Shown here piece by piece: positions 36,481 to 46,013 of a DNA stretch of 64,000 nucleotides. A model generated the notes under the pieces. That model was given only the letters and a program-made list of their open reading frames with translations, searched no databases and was not told the origin of the DNA. The position numbers and the translations under genes are program-made. Position 1 is the first letter of the stretch, and each line of letters starts with the position of its first letter. Location: positions 16,472 through 80,471 of the forward strand of contig NZ_JADZDS010000051.1 in assembly GCF_020850895.1 (NCBI RefSeq). The letters run 5' to 3'. This DNA comes from Thermomonas sp. (GTDB lineage Bacteria; Pseudomonadota; Gammaproteobacteria; Xanthomonadales; Xanthomonadaceae).

Positions 36481-37464
36481 ATGCCCACACAACACGATTT
36501 CAGCCTCGAACCTGATGACACCGAACGGCTGGCCAACCTGTCCGGTCCGTTCGACGCCCACCTTCGCCTGATCGAGCTTCGCCTCGGCGTGGAGATCGCC
36601 AATCGCGGCTGCGTGTTCAGGATCAGTGGCGATGACAGGGCGGTGGCGCAGGCCGAACGCCTGTTACGCCAGCTTTGGGACGAGGCCGAACACGAAGCCC
36701 TGGACGATCATGCCGTGCACCTGCGGTTGGGGGCGTTCGCGGGCGATGGTGCGACCGCCGTTGCCACCGGGAGCGAGACTGCCCAGGACGTGGCGGTGCG
36801 GGTCAAGCGCGGCACCCTGCGCGGGCGCGGCGACAATCAGCGGCATTACCTGCAGCGCATCGCCAGCCACGACATCAACTTCGGGGTCGGTCCGGCCGGT
36901 ACCGGCAAGACCTTCCTCGCCGTTGCCATGGCCGTGGAAGCGCTGAACCAGTCACGCGTGCAGCGCTTGATCCTGGTGCGACCCGCCGTCGAAGCCGGCG
37001 AAAAGCTCGGTTTCCTGCCGGGCGATTTGACCCAGAAGGTCGATCCCTACCTGCGTCCGCTGTATGACGCGCTGTACGAAATGCTCGGCGTCGACAAGGT
37101 GGCGCGCCTGCTGGAACGCAACGTCATCGAGATAGCGCCACTGGCCTACATGCGCGGACGCACCCTGAACGATGCCTTCGTGATCCTCGATGAAGCGCAG
37201 AACACCAGCATCGAGCAGATGAAGATGTTCCTGACCCGGCTCGGCTTCGGCAGCACCGCGGTGATCACCGGCGACCTCACCCAGATTGACTTACCCAAGC
37301 ACCAGAAATCCGGCCTGAAGGACGCGGCGGAAGTGCTACGCGGCGTGGAAGGGGTGAGTTTCACGTTCTTCGAAGCACGCGACGTGGTGCGGCATCCATT
37401 GGTGGCACGCATCGTCAATGCCTACGAAGCGCGTGATGCGCGAAACAACATGATCGGAGACTGA
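36481..37464 (+). CDS. PhoH-like ATPase (YbeZ family)
   Basis: 327 residues from ATG 36481. N-terminal domain, then P-loop [11 protein letters not shown] and Walker [10 protein letters not shown]. In E. coli YbeZ partners YbeY in 16S rRNA maturation and ribosome quality control; ybeY follows here after one inserted gene. An in-frame upstream ATG at 36433 would overlap the presumed regulatory region. Confidence 0.94.
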   Translation: MPTQHDFSLEPDDTERLANLSGPFDAHLRLIELRLGVEIANRGCVFRISGDDRAVAQAERLLRQLWDEAEHEALDDHAVHLRLGAFAGDGATAVATGSETAQDVAVRVKRGTLRGRGDNQRHYLQRIASHDINFGVGPAGTGKTFLAVAMAVEALNQSRVQRLILVRPAVEAGEKLGFLPGDLTQKVDPYLRPLYDALYEMLGVDKVARLLERNVIEIAPLAYMRGRTLNDAFVILDEAQNTSIEQMKMFLTRLGFGSTAVITGDLTQIDLPKHQKSGLKDAAEVLRGVEGVSFTFFEARDVVRHPLVARIVNAYEARDARNNMIGD

Positions 37465-37465
37465 C

Positions 37466-38386
37466 GTGATCGCCAAATCCACCCTGTGCATGACGCTGGC
37501 GCTGTTTGCCTTCACCCTCGCCGCACCGGCGCCAGCCGCCCAGCCTGCCCCCACGACCGCGCAAGCCGAACAGCCGCTGATCACCACCAGCTACCTGATC
37601 GCACCCGAACGCGTTGGCGATTTCGTGCTCGAAAAAACGACGTTCGACGACAAGAACAAAGCCGCCGGCGCCGGCTTCCGCTACGCCCTGCCCGACTACG
37701 GCCAGATCCGCTTCGACGTTTTCGTTTATCCCACGGGCCGCCTGCCGCACGACCAGGCCGTGGATCTGGGCATGCCGGCCTTCAAGAGCGGCGTGGAGGC
37801 GGCGCAGAGCAATGGGCTGATCAAGGACCTGGTTTTCCTTGCCGATGAGCCTTTCCCGCTGCAGCCGCCTGACGCACAGCCCCCCGCCTCGTCCGCCACC
37901 GCAGCGCGGCCCGCTGACAAGCCCACCGATCCGATGGCCGAAATGCTGGCCACCATCGCCCACGAATTCAAGCCGATCGGCCGACGCCTGCGGATGCGCG
38001 ACACCTTGGTGGATGCGCGCGGCGATTTCCCGATTTACTCCAACGGCTACTTGTTCTATCGCCAACTGTATTACTACAAAGTCCGCATTTCCGCAGGGCG
38101 CGACCTGATTTCCGAAGCCGAGTTCGACGCGCTGGCCGACCGCGCCGCGCGGACGCTGGTTCCCGCCATCGAGGTCATCAACCTCGGCGGTTGCGCGAAC
38201 AAGGAAATCCAGGTCAATCCCGATGCAGGCTCCGACACCGTGGCCGAGACGCTGATGCGGAAGTTGGCGCAATTCGAAAGCGAAAACTGCTTTGCGGACA
38301 CCCAAGCGGCCAAACTGGACGAAAAATCCGAACACGCCAGCGTCGTCACCATCCATTTCAACGCCAGCGACTGGAAGACCGAATGA
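37466..38386 (+). CDS. secreted protein of unknown function between PhoH-like and ybeY genes
   Basis: 306 residues from GTG 37466, with GGAGA 5 nt upstream. Signal peptide (about 1-25, ending APAAQ), a compact domain starting [11 protein letters not shown], a Pro/Ala linker at about 130-150, and a second half with [16 protein letters not shown] and two cysteines. No family recognised. It is translationally coupled on both sides (1 bp after the PhoH gene, 4-bp overlap with ybeY). Confidence 0.8.
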   Translation: MIAKSTLCMTLALFAFTLAAPAPAAQPAPTTAQAEQPLITTSYLIAPERVGDFVLEKTTFDDKNKAAGAGFRYALPDYGQIRFDVFVYPTGRLPHDQAVDLGMPAFKSGVEAAQSNGLIKDLVFLADEPFPLQPPDAQPPASSATAARPADKPTDPMAEMLATIAHEFKPIGRRLRMRDTLVDARGDFPIYSNGYLFYRQLYYYKVRISAGRDLISEAEFDALADRAARTLVPAIEVINLGGCANKEIQVNPDAGSDTVAETLMRKLAQFESENCFADTQAAKLDEKSEHASVVTIHFNASDWKTE

Positions 38387-38865
38387 CCCAGGGCCCCGTC
38401 CATCTCGATGTCGCCGTCGGCTATGCGCTGCCGCGCCTCGGGCTGCCGGCCGCGGTGAGCTTCCGGCGCTGGGCCGCCGCCGCGCTGGCCGGGCGGATCC
38501 GCGAAGCCGACGTCGCCATCCGCATTGTCGACGCACGCGAGGGGCGCGCGCTCAATCGCCACTACCGCGGCAAGGATTACGCCACCAATGTGCTCAGCTT
38601 TCCGGCGGAAATACCGGTCGGCCTGCCCAAGCATGTGCGCCTGCCCCTGCTTGGCGATCTGGTGCTGTGCGCGCCGGTGGTCGCGCGCGAGGCGAAGGAC
38701 CAGCGCAAGCCCCTGCGCAACCACTACGCCCACCTGACCGTGCACGGCTGCCTGCACCTGTTGGGCATGGACCACGAGGAGCCGCGCGAAGCCGAGGCGA
38801 TGGAGCAGCTCGAACGCGAGATCCTCGCCGGGCTCGGATTGCCTGATCCCTACCGGGACGCTTGA
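38383..38865 (+). CDS. ybeY: endoribonuclease / rRNA maturation factor YbeY
   Basis: 160 residues. Zinc motif [11 protein letters not shown] (HxxxHxxxxxH) and the preceding N-V-L-S-F-P segment identify UPF0054/YbeY. It acts in 16S rRNA 3'-end processing. Start ATG overlaps the previous stop (ATGA). Confidence 0.96.
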   Translation: MTQGPVHLDVAVGYALPRLGLPAAVSFRRWAAAALAGRIREADVAIRIVDAREGRALNRHYRGKDYATNVLSFPAEIPVGLPKHVRLPLLGDLVLCAPVVAREAKDQRKPLRNHYAHLTVHGCLHLLGMDHEEPREAEAMEQLEREILAGLGLPDPYRDA

Positions 38866-38903
38866 TAGCAGCGGATACTGGACTGACCCCGGGGACGCCA
38901 TCG

Positions 38904-39317
38904 ATGACCACGTACGACCGCACTCAAGCATTCGCCTCCGCTGCCTGGCTACTGCGTGGCATCAGCAGTGTGCCCGGCCAGCTCGTATTGAATTCAGGAC
39001 TCCTGTCCTTCTCCACCAACCACCCGGGATCCGCCTGGCCTTGGCAAATCAGGAAACTCGAGCGGCAGCTGGGGGCCGAAGGATTTGCCCAGGCACTGCT
39101 GGCGGGGGAGCAATGCACCCTGTTCCAATGGCGTATGGGAAGCTTTGCGTGGCACTCGCCGTGGTACGTCTTCGGCGGCGGGATCAACCTTACCCACAAT
39201 GGCCAGAAGCTACGCATCAGCTTCGGTGACCAAACCAGTGGCATGAACGAGGTCGATGCCATGCGGAAACTCGGGCAGGCCTGGCTCGAGGTCCTCGGTC
39301 AGGCATCCCAGCCATAG
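38904..39317 (+). CDS. hypothetical protein
   Basis: 137 residues from ATG 38904, following GGGGAC. No signal peptide or TM. A segment L-N-S-G-L-L-S-F-S-T followed by W-Q-I-R-K-L-E-R-Q-L, and later S-P-W-Y-V-F-G-G-G-I-N-L, resembles small PH/GRAM-like domains, but this is weak. Not recognised. Confidence 0.6.
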   Translation: MTTYDRTQAFASAAWLLRGISSVPGQLVLNSGLLSFSTNHPGSAWPWQIRKLERQLGAEGFAQALLAGEQCTLFQWRMGSFAWHSPWYVFGGGINLTHNGQKLRISFGDQTSGMNEVDAMRKLGQAWLEVLGQASQP

Positions 39318-39461
39318 AATTGCGGCCACCGACCATCGCCCCGCCGCATTCCACGGCGCATGGGCTGACAGGGCCGCAGGGGTCGATGCAAACACCAGGC
39401 AAGCTCGGGCTCCGGCTCCCCACCAGTCGCGCCGACGCGCCGGTCATGGCAGGCTAGGCGG

Positions 39462-41090
39462 ATGTACCTCGCCTATTACGGGCTGCGCGAGCCGCCCTTC
39501 TCGATTACGCCGGACCCACGCTTCGTCTTCCTGAGCGAACGCCACCGGGATGCCTTGGCGCATCTGTTGTTCGGCATCGACAAGGGCGGTGGCGGCGGCT
39601 TCGTCCAGCTGACCGGCGAAGTCGGCACCGGCAAGACCACGCTCAGCCGCTTGCTGCTGGAACAGCTCCCCGAGAATGCCCGCATCGCGCTGGTGCTGAA
39701 CCCACGTCAGAACCCGATCGAGCTGCTGGAGACGGTGTGCGAGGAGCTGCGCATCGACATCGAAGGCAAACGCGGCAGTGCCAAGGCGCTGATCGACGCG
39801 CTCAACAGCTACCTGCTTGACGCCTACGCGCAGGGCCTGCGGGTGGTGGTGCTGATCGACGAAGCGCAGAGCCTGCCGGCCGACACGCTGGAACAGGTGC
39901 GCCTGCTCACCAACCTGGAAACCCACAACCAGAAACTGCTGCAGATCCTGCTGCTCGGCCAGCCGGAACTGCGCGACCTGCTGGCGCGTCCCGATCTGCG
40001 CCAGCTCGCCCAGCGCATCACTGCGCGCTTTCACTTGAGCCCGCTGGACGAACGCGAAACCGCGGCCTACCTGCGCCACCGCTGGCGGGTGGCCGGCGGC
40101 TCGCGCTTCCCGTTCAACGCCAAGGCCGTGCGCCGCCTGCACGCGCGTTCCGGCGGCGTGCCGAGACTGATCAACGTGATTGCAGAACGCGCCCTGCTGG
40201 CAGGCTATGCACGCGATGCGGTCAGCATCGATGCCCGTTTGGTGGATGCGGCGGCACGCGAGGTTCTGCCCGGTGCCAGCACAGCCCGCCTGCCTCCCTG
40301 GATGGCCCTTGCCAGCGGGATGGCCGTGGCAGTATTGGTTGCAAGCGCGTGGGCACTGCACCCTTGGGCCCCGGACGATCGGGCGCCGTCGCCCAAGCCC
40401 GCGCCTGCTTTCGTCCCGACCGCGCAGACGCCCGCCTCCGGGCTCGCTTCCCGCGCATCGGCCGAACGACCCACCCCTTCGGCTTTCGCCCGCCTGATCG
40501 ATGGCGCCGGCGCAACGCCGATGGCGGGCTGGCAACTGCTGCTGCAGCAATGGAACCTGCCGGGTGATGCGATCACCCTTGCCGCGGATGGCGGCTGCGC
40601 GCCTGCGTCCAGCCAGCCCGAATTGCACTGCGTGCAAGGCAGCACGCGCCTCGACACCTTGTTGGCGCTTGACCGCCCGGTCCTGCTGCCGCTGCATGCG
40701 GGTGCAGCAGACGCTTGGGCGCTGCTGCTGGGCGCGGATGCGCGCGCGGCGCGGCTGTGCATCGGCACGCACACGGTCGATGTCGACCGCACCACATTGC
40801 AGGCGCATTGGGATGGCCGCTACGCCGGCCTGTGGCGTGGCCCGTCTGCGCTTTCGCAAACACCGATGCCGGGCAACAGCGGCCCTGCGGTCGACTGGCT
40901 CTGGCAACGGCTTGCCTCGCCGCCGCCCGCCGCCGGCACGCCCTACAACGCCAGCTTGCGCAATGCCGTGCGCGACCTGCAGGGTGCACGCGGCCTGCCG
41001 ACCGACGGCATTGCCGGTTCGCTGACCCTGATGGCGCTGGCCAATGACCTGCCCGGACCGCGCTTGCTGCGGGTGCTGGAAACTCACTAA
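39462..41090 (+). CDS. ExeA/GspA-type AAA ATPase with peptidoglycan-binding domain
   Basis: 542 residues. N-terminal ATPase: Y-Y-G-L-R-E-P-P-F-S-I-T-P-D start, Walker A G-E-V-G-T-G-K-T-T (about 50-58), Walker B V-V-V-L-I-D-E-A-Q (about 128-136). One TM at about 283-300, a degenerate C39-like middle part, and a C-terminal PG_binding_1 repeat (L-Q-G-A-R-G-L-P-T-D-G-I-A-G). In Aeromonas ExeA/ExeB help place the type II secretin through the cell wall. The GspB gene follows by 14 bp; no other secretion gene is nearby. Confidence 0.92.
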   Translation: MYLAYYGLREPPFSITPDPRFVFLSERHRDALAHLLFGIDKGGGGGFVQLTGEVGTGKTTLSRLLLEQLPENARIALVLNPRQNPIELLETVCEELRIDIEGKRGSAKALIDALNSYLLDAYAQGLRVVVLIDEAQSLPADTLEQVRLLTNLETHNQKLLQILLLGQPELRDLLARPDLRQLAQRITARFHLSPLDERETAAYLRHRWRVAGGSRFPFNAKAVRRLHARSGGVPRLINVIAERALLAGYARDAVSIDARLVDAAAREVLPGASTARLPPWMALASGMAVAVLVASAWALHPWAPDDRAPSPKPAPAFVPTAQTPASGLASRASAERPTPSAFARLIDGAGATPMAGWQLLLQQWNLPGDAITLAADGGCAPASSQPELHCVQGSTRLDTLLALDRPVLLPLHAGAADAWALLLGADARAARLCIGTHTVDVDRTTLQAHWDGRYAGLWRGPSALSQTPMPGNSGPAVDWLWQRLASPPPAAGTPYNASLRNAVRDLQGARGLPTDGIAGSLTLMALANDLPGPRLLRVLETH

Positions 41091-41104
41091 TCAAGAGCCG
41101 CCCG

Positions 41105-41818
41105 ATGTCGCTGATCCTGGAAGCCCTGCGCAAGTCCGAAGCCGAACGCCAGCGCGACGGCACGCCCAATGTTGCGATGGAGTTGCCGCCGGTGCCCGTG
41201 CGCGGCGACGGTGCAACCCCTGCCTGGGTGTGGCCGACACTTGCTGTCGTGGTCGTCGGTGCGATCCTTGCCGGCTGGCTGGGCATGCGCGCCGACAAGC
41301 GCGACCGGACAGCGCACAATGAGCCTCCCGCCGCCGAGGCAGAGGCGGCGACGCCAGCCCATTCGCCAGGACCCATCATGGCGCCTGCGGCAGCTGCCAG
41401 ACCGATGGTTGCACCAGCGCCCCCGCCCGAACCGACATTGGCCACGGCGCCAGCACCACCAGCAACGACAGTCGCAGCAGCCTCTGCGCCCGACGACGGC
41501 GTGCGAGTGACGGAACACCCGGTGCCCCCGCCACCGCTGCCGGCCGTGCCCATCGCCCAGCCCCGTCCTGGTCCGGCTCCCGCAATCACGGCGGTCGACG
41601 ATTCGGAGGATGCGCCACCCATCGCCGCCACCGGCCTGCCCGCGGTGAAGCTGAGCATGCACATGTGGGATACCGACCCGGCAAAACGCTTCGTCATCAT
41701 CGATGGCCAGCGCATGGGTGAAGGCGATCACAGCGGCGGCCTGGCGGTCATCGCCATCCGTCGCGACGGCGTCATCATCGAACGCAATGGCCTGCGCGCG
41801 AAAGTGCCGTTGCCTTGA
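41105..41818 (+). CDS. GspB/ExeB-like protein
   Basis: 237 residues: M-S-L-I-L-E-A-L-R-K-S-E-A-E-R start typical for GspB, TM at about 38-58, Pro/Ala-rich periplasmic linker, and a C-terminal domain (M-H-M-W-D-T-D-P-A-K-R-F-V-I-I-D). Partner of the ExeA-type ATPase. Confidence 0.9.
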   Translation: MSLILEALRKSEAERQRDGTPNVAMELPPVPVRGDGATPAWVWPTLAVVVVGAILAGWLGMRADKRDRTAHNEPPAAEAEAATPAHSPGPIMAPAAAARPMVAPAPPPEPTLATAPAPPATTVAAASAPDDGVRVTEHPVPPPPLPAVPIAQPRPGPAPAITAVDDSEDAPPIAATGLPAVKLSMHMWDTDPAKRFVIIDGQRMGEGDHSGGLAVIAIRRDGVIIERNGLRAKVPLP

Positions 41819-41849
41819 GGCCTTCGGCCCTCCCATCGAACACGCCGCC

Positions 41850-42071
41850 ATGGCCATCCGCGACTTCGAACTCGAACGTGATTTCATCGAACTCAACCAG
41901 TTGTTGAAGCTGGCCGGACTGTGTGACTCGGGCGGCGCCGGCAAACAGCTCGTGGCCAGCGGCGCCGTACGTGTCGATGGTGACGTCGAACTGCGCAAAA
42001 CCGCCAAGATCCGTGCCGGACAAACGGTAGAGCTGGGCGATTGCAAGATCCGGGTGCACACCGTCAGGTGA
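41850..42071 (+). CDS. S4 domain RNA-binding protein (YbcJ-like)
   Basis: 73 residues: F-I-E-L-N-Q-L-L-K-L-A-G-L, S-G-G-A-G-K-Q-L-V-A-S-G-A-V-R-V-D-G and E-L-R-K-T-A-K-I form a complete S4 fold. Proteins of this size bind structured RNA; target unknown. Separated by 31 bp from the GspB gene. Confidence 0.92.
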   Translation: MAIRDFELERDFIELNQLLKLAGLCDSGGAGKQLVASGAVRVDGDVELRKTAKIRAGQTVELGDCKIRVHTVR

Positions 42072-42153
42072 AATTTTCCGGGTGGGTCGTGAGATTCCGC
42101 CCGTTGCCGCGAATCATGGTTTCGAGTGGCGCATCCTGCGCATCGGAACCCTC

Positions 42154-42684
42154 ATGGACGCCAGCGTCGAAACCTTGCCTGACATGACCTCCCGCGACGA
42201 CCGCGACACGTTCAGTGCGCTGCTGCATCAGCATCGCGGCATCGTATTCAAGGTGGCCGCCAGCTATGCCTGGCAAATCGAGGACCGCGACGATCTCGCC
42301 CAGGAAATCACCACCCACCTGTGGCTGGCCTGGCCGAAATACGACCCGGCGCGGCGCTTCAGCACCTGGATGTACCGGGTGGCGCTGAATGTGGCGATCA
42401 GCCACGTGCGCCTGCAGTCCGTGCGCCGCCAGCACGCGACGGTGCCGCTCGACCAGGACCTCCACGACATCGCCGCCGCGGACGCAGATACGCACGAACA
42501 CGCGCAACAACTGCACTTGCTGCAGCAGTTCATTCATCGCCAACCCGCACTGGATCGCGCCCTGTTGCTGCTCTACCTGGACGAGCGACCGCAACGCGAG
42601 ATCGCCGACATCCTCGGCATCACCGAAACCAATGTCTCCACCCGCATCGGACGCCTGAAACAGCGCCTCCGCAACGAACTCTGA
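42154..42684 (+). CDS. sigma-70 family (ECF-type) RNA polymerase sigma factor
   Basis: 176 residues from ATG 42154; another ATG at 42184 is equally possible. Region 2 (F-S-A-L-L-H-Q-H-R-G-I-V-F-K-V-A and D-D-L-A-Q-E-I, F-S-T-W-M-Y-R-V-A-L-N) and region 4 (A-L-L-L-L-Y-L-D-E-R, I-A-D-I-L-G-I-T-E-T-N-V-S-T-R-I) are both intact. The next gene, 11 bp on, encodes a membrane protein that could be its regulator. Confidence 0.93.
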   Translation: MDASVETLPDMTSRDDRDTFSALLHQHRGIVFKVAASYAWQIEDRDDLAQEITTHLWLAWPKYDPARRFSTWMYRVALNVAISHVRLQSVRRQHATVPLDQDLHDIAAADADTHEHAQQLHLLQQFIHRQPALDRALLLLYLDERPQREIADILGITETNVSTRIGRLKQRLRNEL

Positions 42685-42695
42685 GCCTCCGCCTC

Positions 42696-43355
42696 ATGGA
42701 CATCCCCATGGAACTCGACGACTTCAAATCCGCCTGGCAATCCCTTGACGCGCGCCTGGCACGCCAGGAACAGCTGCAACTGGCATGGCTGCGTGAGCGC
42801 AAGACCCATCAAGCGCGTCGCAATCTGCGCTGGCTGCACGTCGGCATGATCCTGCAGATGCTGCTCGGGCTGGGCCTCGTGCTGCTCGGTGTCGGTTGCT
42901 GGACGCACAATCTGCACACGCCCGGCCTGCTCGCCACCGGTATCGCCCTGCACGCCTTCGGCGTCCTGCATGTCGTGTTCGGTGGTCTGGTCACCGGGCT
43001 GGCAGCCGGGCTGGACTACAGTGCGCCGGTCCTGCGCATCCAGAAACGGCTGCGCCTGCTGCTGCGGGTGCAGACGCTGAACTCCAACCTGTGCGGTGCC
43101 CCGTGGTGGGTGTTGTGGGTGCTGGTGGTGATCGGATTCGCCGGCCTGTCGCCCACCCATGCCGCCGGCCCCACGCCGCTGTGGATCTGGATCAGCCTCG
43201 ACATCGGCATCCTCGGTACGTTGGCCACTTGGCTTTGGGCCGCCAAAGCCGCACGCACGCCGGACAGCCTGTACGCCCGGCTCGACGACGGCACCGACGG
43301 CATCCGTCGCAGCCTGCGCTTGTTCGACGGAATCGACCAGGTCGAACACGACTGA
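42696..43355 (+). CDS. membrane protein downstream of the sigma factor gene, possible anti-sigma partner
   Basis: 219 residues (an alternative ATG is at 42708). A cytoplasmic helical N-terminus (E-L-D-D-F-K-S-A-W-Q-S-L) precedes four hydrophobic helices at about 50-70, 75-100, 128-150 and 158-180. The N-terminus resembles other sigma-linked membrane proteins of Xanthomonadales, but no anti-sigma zinc motif is present. Function inferred from position only. Confidence 0.75.
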   Translation: MDIPMELDDFKSAWQSLDARLARQEQLQLAWLRERKTHQARRNLRWLHVGMILQMLLGLGLVLLGVGCWTHNLHTPGLLATGIALHAFGVLHVVFGGLVTGLAAGLDYSAPVLRIQKRLRLLLRVQTLNSNLCGAPWWVLWVLVVIGFAGLSPTHAAGPTPLWIWISLDIGILGTLATWLWAAKAARTPDSLYARLDDGTDGIRRSLRLFDGIDQVEHD

Positions 43356-43517
43356 ACGACTGTGTCCTCGCCCCTCTGATATCAGCGCCTGCATCCGGCA
43401 ACGCATGTCGGATGCAGGCGCATCCGCCTTCCCGCAGAATCGTGCTTGCCCGGCACTGCGTCCCGATGCAGGATCGGGGTTGATATTGGCGGCCTTCGAG
43501 GGGACCAAGGAAACGCG

Positions 43518-44069
43518 ATGGGGATCGTTGTCGGCATCGTTGCAATCACGCTCGCGATCTGGCTGATGCTCGCCTTCAATCGCCTGATCCGGCTGCGCAA
43601 CCAATACCGCACCGCCTGGGCCGATATCGATGTGCAGTTGCAACGCAGGCATGACCTGGTGCCGCAGCTGGTGGAGGCCGTGCGCGGTTATGCCAAACAC
43701 GAACGCGCCACCCTGGAAGCCGTCACCGAGTTGCGGACGCAGGCCAAGGCGGCGCAGGGCATGCAGCGACAGGGAGAGGTGGAGACGCAGCTCGAACAGG
43801 CATTGACGCGCCTGATCGCACTGCAGGAGGCCTACCCCGAGCTCAAGGCCAGTGGCAACTTCCAGCAGCTGTCGTCGGGACTGGTGACGGTGGAAGACCA
43901 CCTGCAATACGCGCGACGTTTCTACAACGGCGCGGTGCGTGACTACAACGACACCATCCAGCGCTTCCCAGACCTGCTCATCGCCCGCGTCTTCGGGTTC
44001 CGGGGGTCCGAATTCTTCCAGGCCGACGCTGGCAGCCAGGCCGCGCCGAAGGTGGAGCTGGGACCATGA
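43518..44069 (+). CDS. LemA family protein
   Basis: 183 residues from ATG 43518 (AAGGAA upstream). N-terminal TM (I-V-G-I-V-A-I-T-L-A-I-W-L-M-L-A-F) then the family signature N-Q-Y-R-T-A-W-A-D-I-D-V-Q-L-Q-R-R-H-D-L-V-P, and a four-helix bundle ending near F-P-D-L-L-I-A-R. Function unknown. Overlaps the DUF2207 gene by 4 bp, a frequent pairing. Confidence 0.95.
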   Translation: MGIVVGIVAITLAIWLMLAFNRLIRLRNQYRTAWADIDVQLQRRHDLVPQLVEAVRGYAKHERATLEAVTELRTQAKAAQGMQRQGEVETQLEQALTRLIALQEAYPELKASGNFQQLSSGLVTVEDHLQYARRFYNGAVRDYNDTIQRFPDLLIARVFGFRGSEFFQADAGSQAAPKVELGP

Positions 44070-46009
44070 AGCGCCTGTTGGCGACCCTGCTGCTGTGCCT
44101 GGCCGCAGGGCTGGCTCCACCCGCCCTCGCACGAGGCGCGTCGACGCGGGATGCCACGGCAAACGCCGCCCCAGGCGCCGATGAAATTGCCCGTCAGGTC
44201 TACGCGGCCATCGCCCAGGGCGGCAGCGAAGCGGAAATCCACCAGCGCTACAAGAAGAGGCGTGCAGTCAGCCGCTACAGCGCCAGCAGTGTTTCCACCG
44301 ACGGGACGGGGACCGGTGAAAACGCCGACGTCGGCGGCGAACGCATTCTCGCCTACGGTATCGAGGTCCAGGTCAATGCCGACAACACCCTCGACGTCAC
44401 CGAGACCATCCGCGTCCGCGCCGAGGGCATCCAGATCCGGCGCGGCATCTACCGCGACTTTCCGACCCGCTACAGGGACCGCTACGGCAACGGCGTGGTG
44501 GTCGGCTTCGACGTGCTCGGGCTGCAGCGCGACGGCAGGCCCGAGCCGTGGTTCACCGAGCGCCTCTCCAACGGCGTGCGGGTGAACTTCGGCAACGACG
44601 ACTTCCTGCCGGTTCCGGCCAACTTCACCTACACCCTGCGCTACCGCACCAATCGCCAGGTCGGCTTCTTCGCCGACCACGACGAGCTGTACTGGAACGC
44701 CATCGGCACCGGCTGGGATTTCCCCATTGAGCAAGCCAATGTCACCGTGCATCTGCCGCAGCCGGTGGCCCCCGCCGACATGCGCGCTGAAGGCTACACC
44801 GGACCGCAAGGGGCGAACGGGCAGGATTACACGGCCCGTCTTCCGGCACCGGGCCAGGCGCGCTGGACCCTGGCCCGCCCGCTGTCCCCACGCGAAGGCT
44901 TGACCATCGTCCTGTCCTTTCCCAAGGGCATCATCACCCCGGCCTCGGCGCAGGAAAAAGCCGTCTGGTTCTTCAAGGACAACCGAGGCGTCCTGCTGGG
45001 CTTGGGAAGCTGGCTGCTGATCTTCGTCTACCTGTTGCTGCGCTGGATACGGGTGGGCCGCGATCCGCCCGCAGGCGTCATCATCGCCCGCTACGAACCG
45101 CCTGCCGGACATTCGCCTGCGGCGCTGCGCTTCATTCGCAAGATGAACAACGACGGTCGCTGTTTCACCGCCGACATCGTGGACATGGCGGTCAAGGGGC
45201 TGCTGCGGATCCAGGGTGAAAAAAAGGCCGGGATCGTGGGCTCCTACATATGGACGCTGGAACGCACCGAAATGGAATCCGACGAATCCCTGCCCGGCTC
45301 GCAGGCCGCATTGTTGTCGAAGCTGTTCGGGAACGAGGACATCCTGCCGGTCACGACAGCCAATCGCCCGCAATTCATGGCCGCGCGGCTCGAACAGTAC
45401 AAGGTGCTGGAACGTGCCTGCAGCGGCCGCATGTTCAAGCGCAACCACGCCCCGGTCGGCTGGGCCTCCCTCGTCGGCTTTGCCACCATGGCGGGCGCAT
45501 TCTTTCTCTCGGACGGCCTGGGAATCCCGATCCTGATCGGGCTGGGCATGCTGCTGATGGTGACCCTCGTCACCTTCCTCACCCTGATGCCTGCACCAAC
45601 CGCCGAAGGCCGCAAGCTGCTCGACGAAATCGCCGGCTTCAAGCTCTACCTGTCGGTTGCCGAGCGTGCGGAACTGGCAAGCCTGCCGGGCCCGGACGCG
45701 CCGCCCACCCTCGATGCCAAGTGCTATGAAGCACTGTTGCCCTACGCGATCGCGCTGGACGTGGAAGACGCCTGGACCCGGAAGTTCACCGATGCCGTGG
45801 GCGTCATGGAAGCCCAGCGGACTGCATCCAACCTGTCCTGGTACCACGGCGCCAGCATGAGCAGCATGGCCCAACTCAGCGGCAGCCTCAGCGGCAGTTT
45901 CGGCGCATCGATCGCCTCGGCCTCCTCCCCTCCGGGCGGCAGTTCCGGCGGCGGTGGCGGCGGCTCCTCGGGCGGCGGCGGCGGGGGTGGCGGCGGCGGC
46001 GGGCGTTGA
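44066..46009 (+). CDS. DUF2207 membrane protein
   Basis: 647 residues. Signal peptide (about 1-22), a large extracytoplasmic beta domain (D-N-T-L-D-V-T-E-T-I-R-V ... R-R-G-I-Y-R-D-F-P), TM near 310-327, a cytoplasmic part, paired TM helices near 475-510, and a tail of about 25 mostly Gly/Ser residues. Typical of LemA-associated DUF2207 proteins, usually membrane proteins with unknown roles. Confidence 0.93.
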   Translation: MKRLLATLLLCLAAGLAPPALARGASTRDATANAAPGADEIARQVYAAIAQGGSEAEIHQRYKKRRAVSRYSASSVSTDGTGTGENADVGGERILAYGIEVQVNADNTLDVTETIRVRAEGIQIRRGIYRDFPTRYRDRYGNGVVVGFDVLGLQRDGRPEPWFTERLSNGVRVNFGNDDFLPVPANFTYTLRYRTNRQVGFFADHDELYWNAIGTGWDFPIEQANVTVHLPQPVAPADMRAEGYTGPQGANGQDYTARLPAPGQARWTLARPLSPREGLTIVLSFPKGIITPASAQEKAVWFFKDNRGVLLGLGSWLLIFVYLLLRWIRVGRDPPAGVIIARYEPPAGHSPAALRFIRKMNNDGRCFTADIVDMAVKGLLRIQGEKKAGIVGSYIWTLERTEMESDESLPGSQAALLSKLFGNEDILPVTTANRPQFMAARLEQYKVLERACSGRMFKRNHAPVGWASLVGFATMAGAFFLSDGLGIPILIGLGMLLMVTLVTFLTLMPAPTAEGRKLLDEIAGFKLYLSVAERAELASLPGPDAPPTLDAKCYEALLPYAIALDVEDAWTRKFTDAVGVMEAQRTASNLSWYHGASMSSMAQLSGSLSGSFGASIASASSPPGGSSGGGGGGSSGGGGGGGGGGGR

Positions 46010-46013
46010 CGCC

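Noticed and set aside
39444..41087. 547-residue minus-strand frame opposite the ExeA gene
   Set aside because: Mirror of a long GC-rich gene; composition His/Gln/Arg-rich with no recognisable domain.
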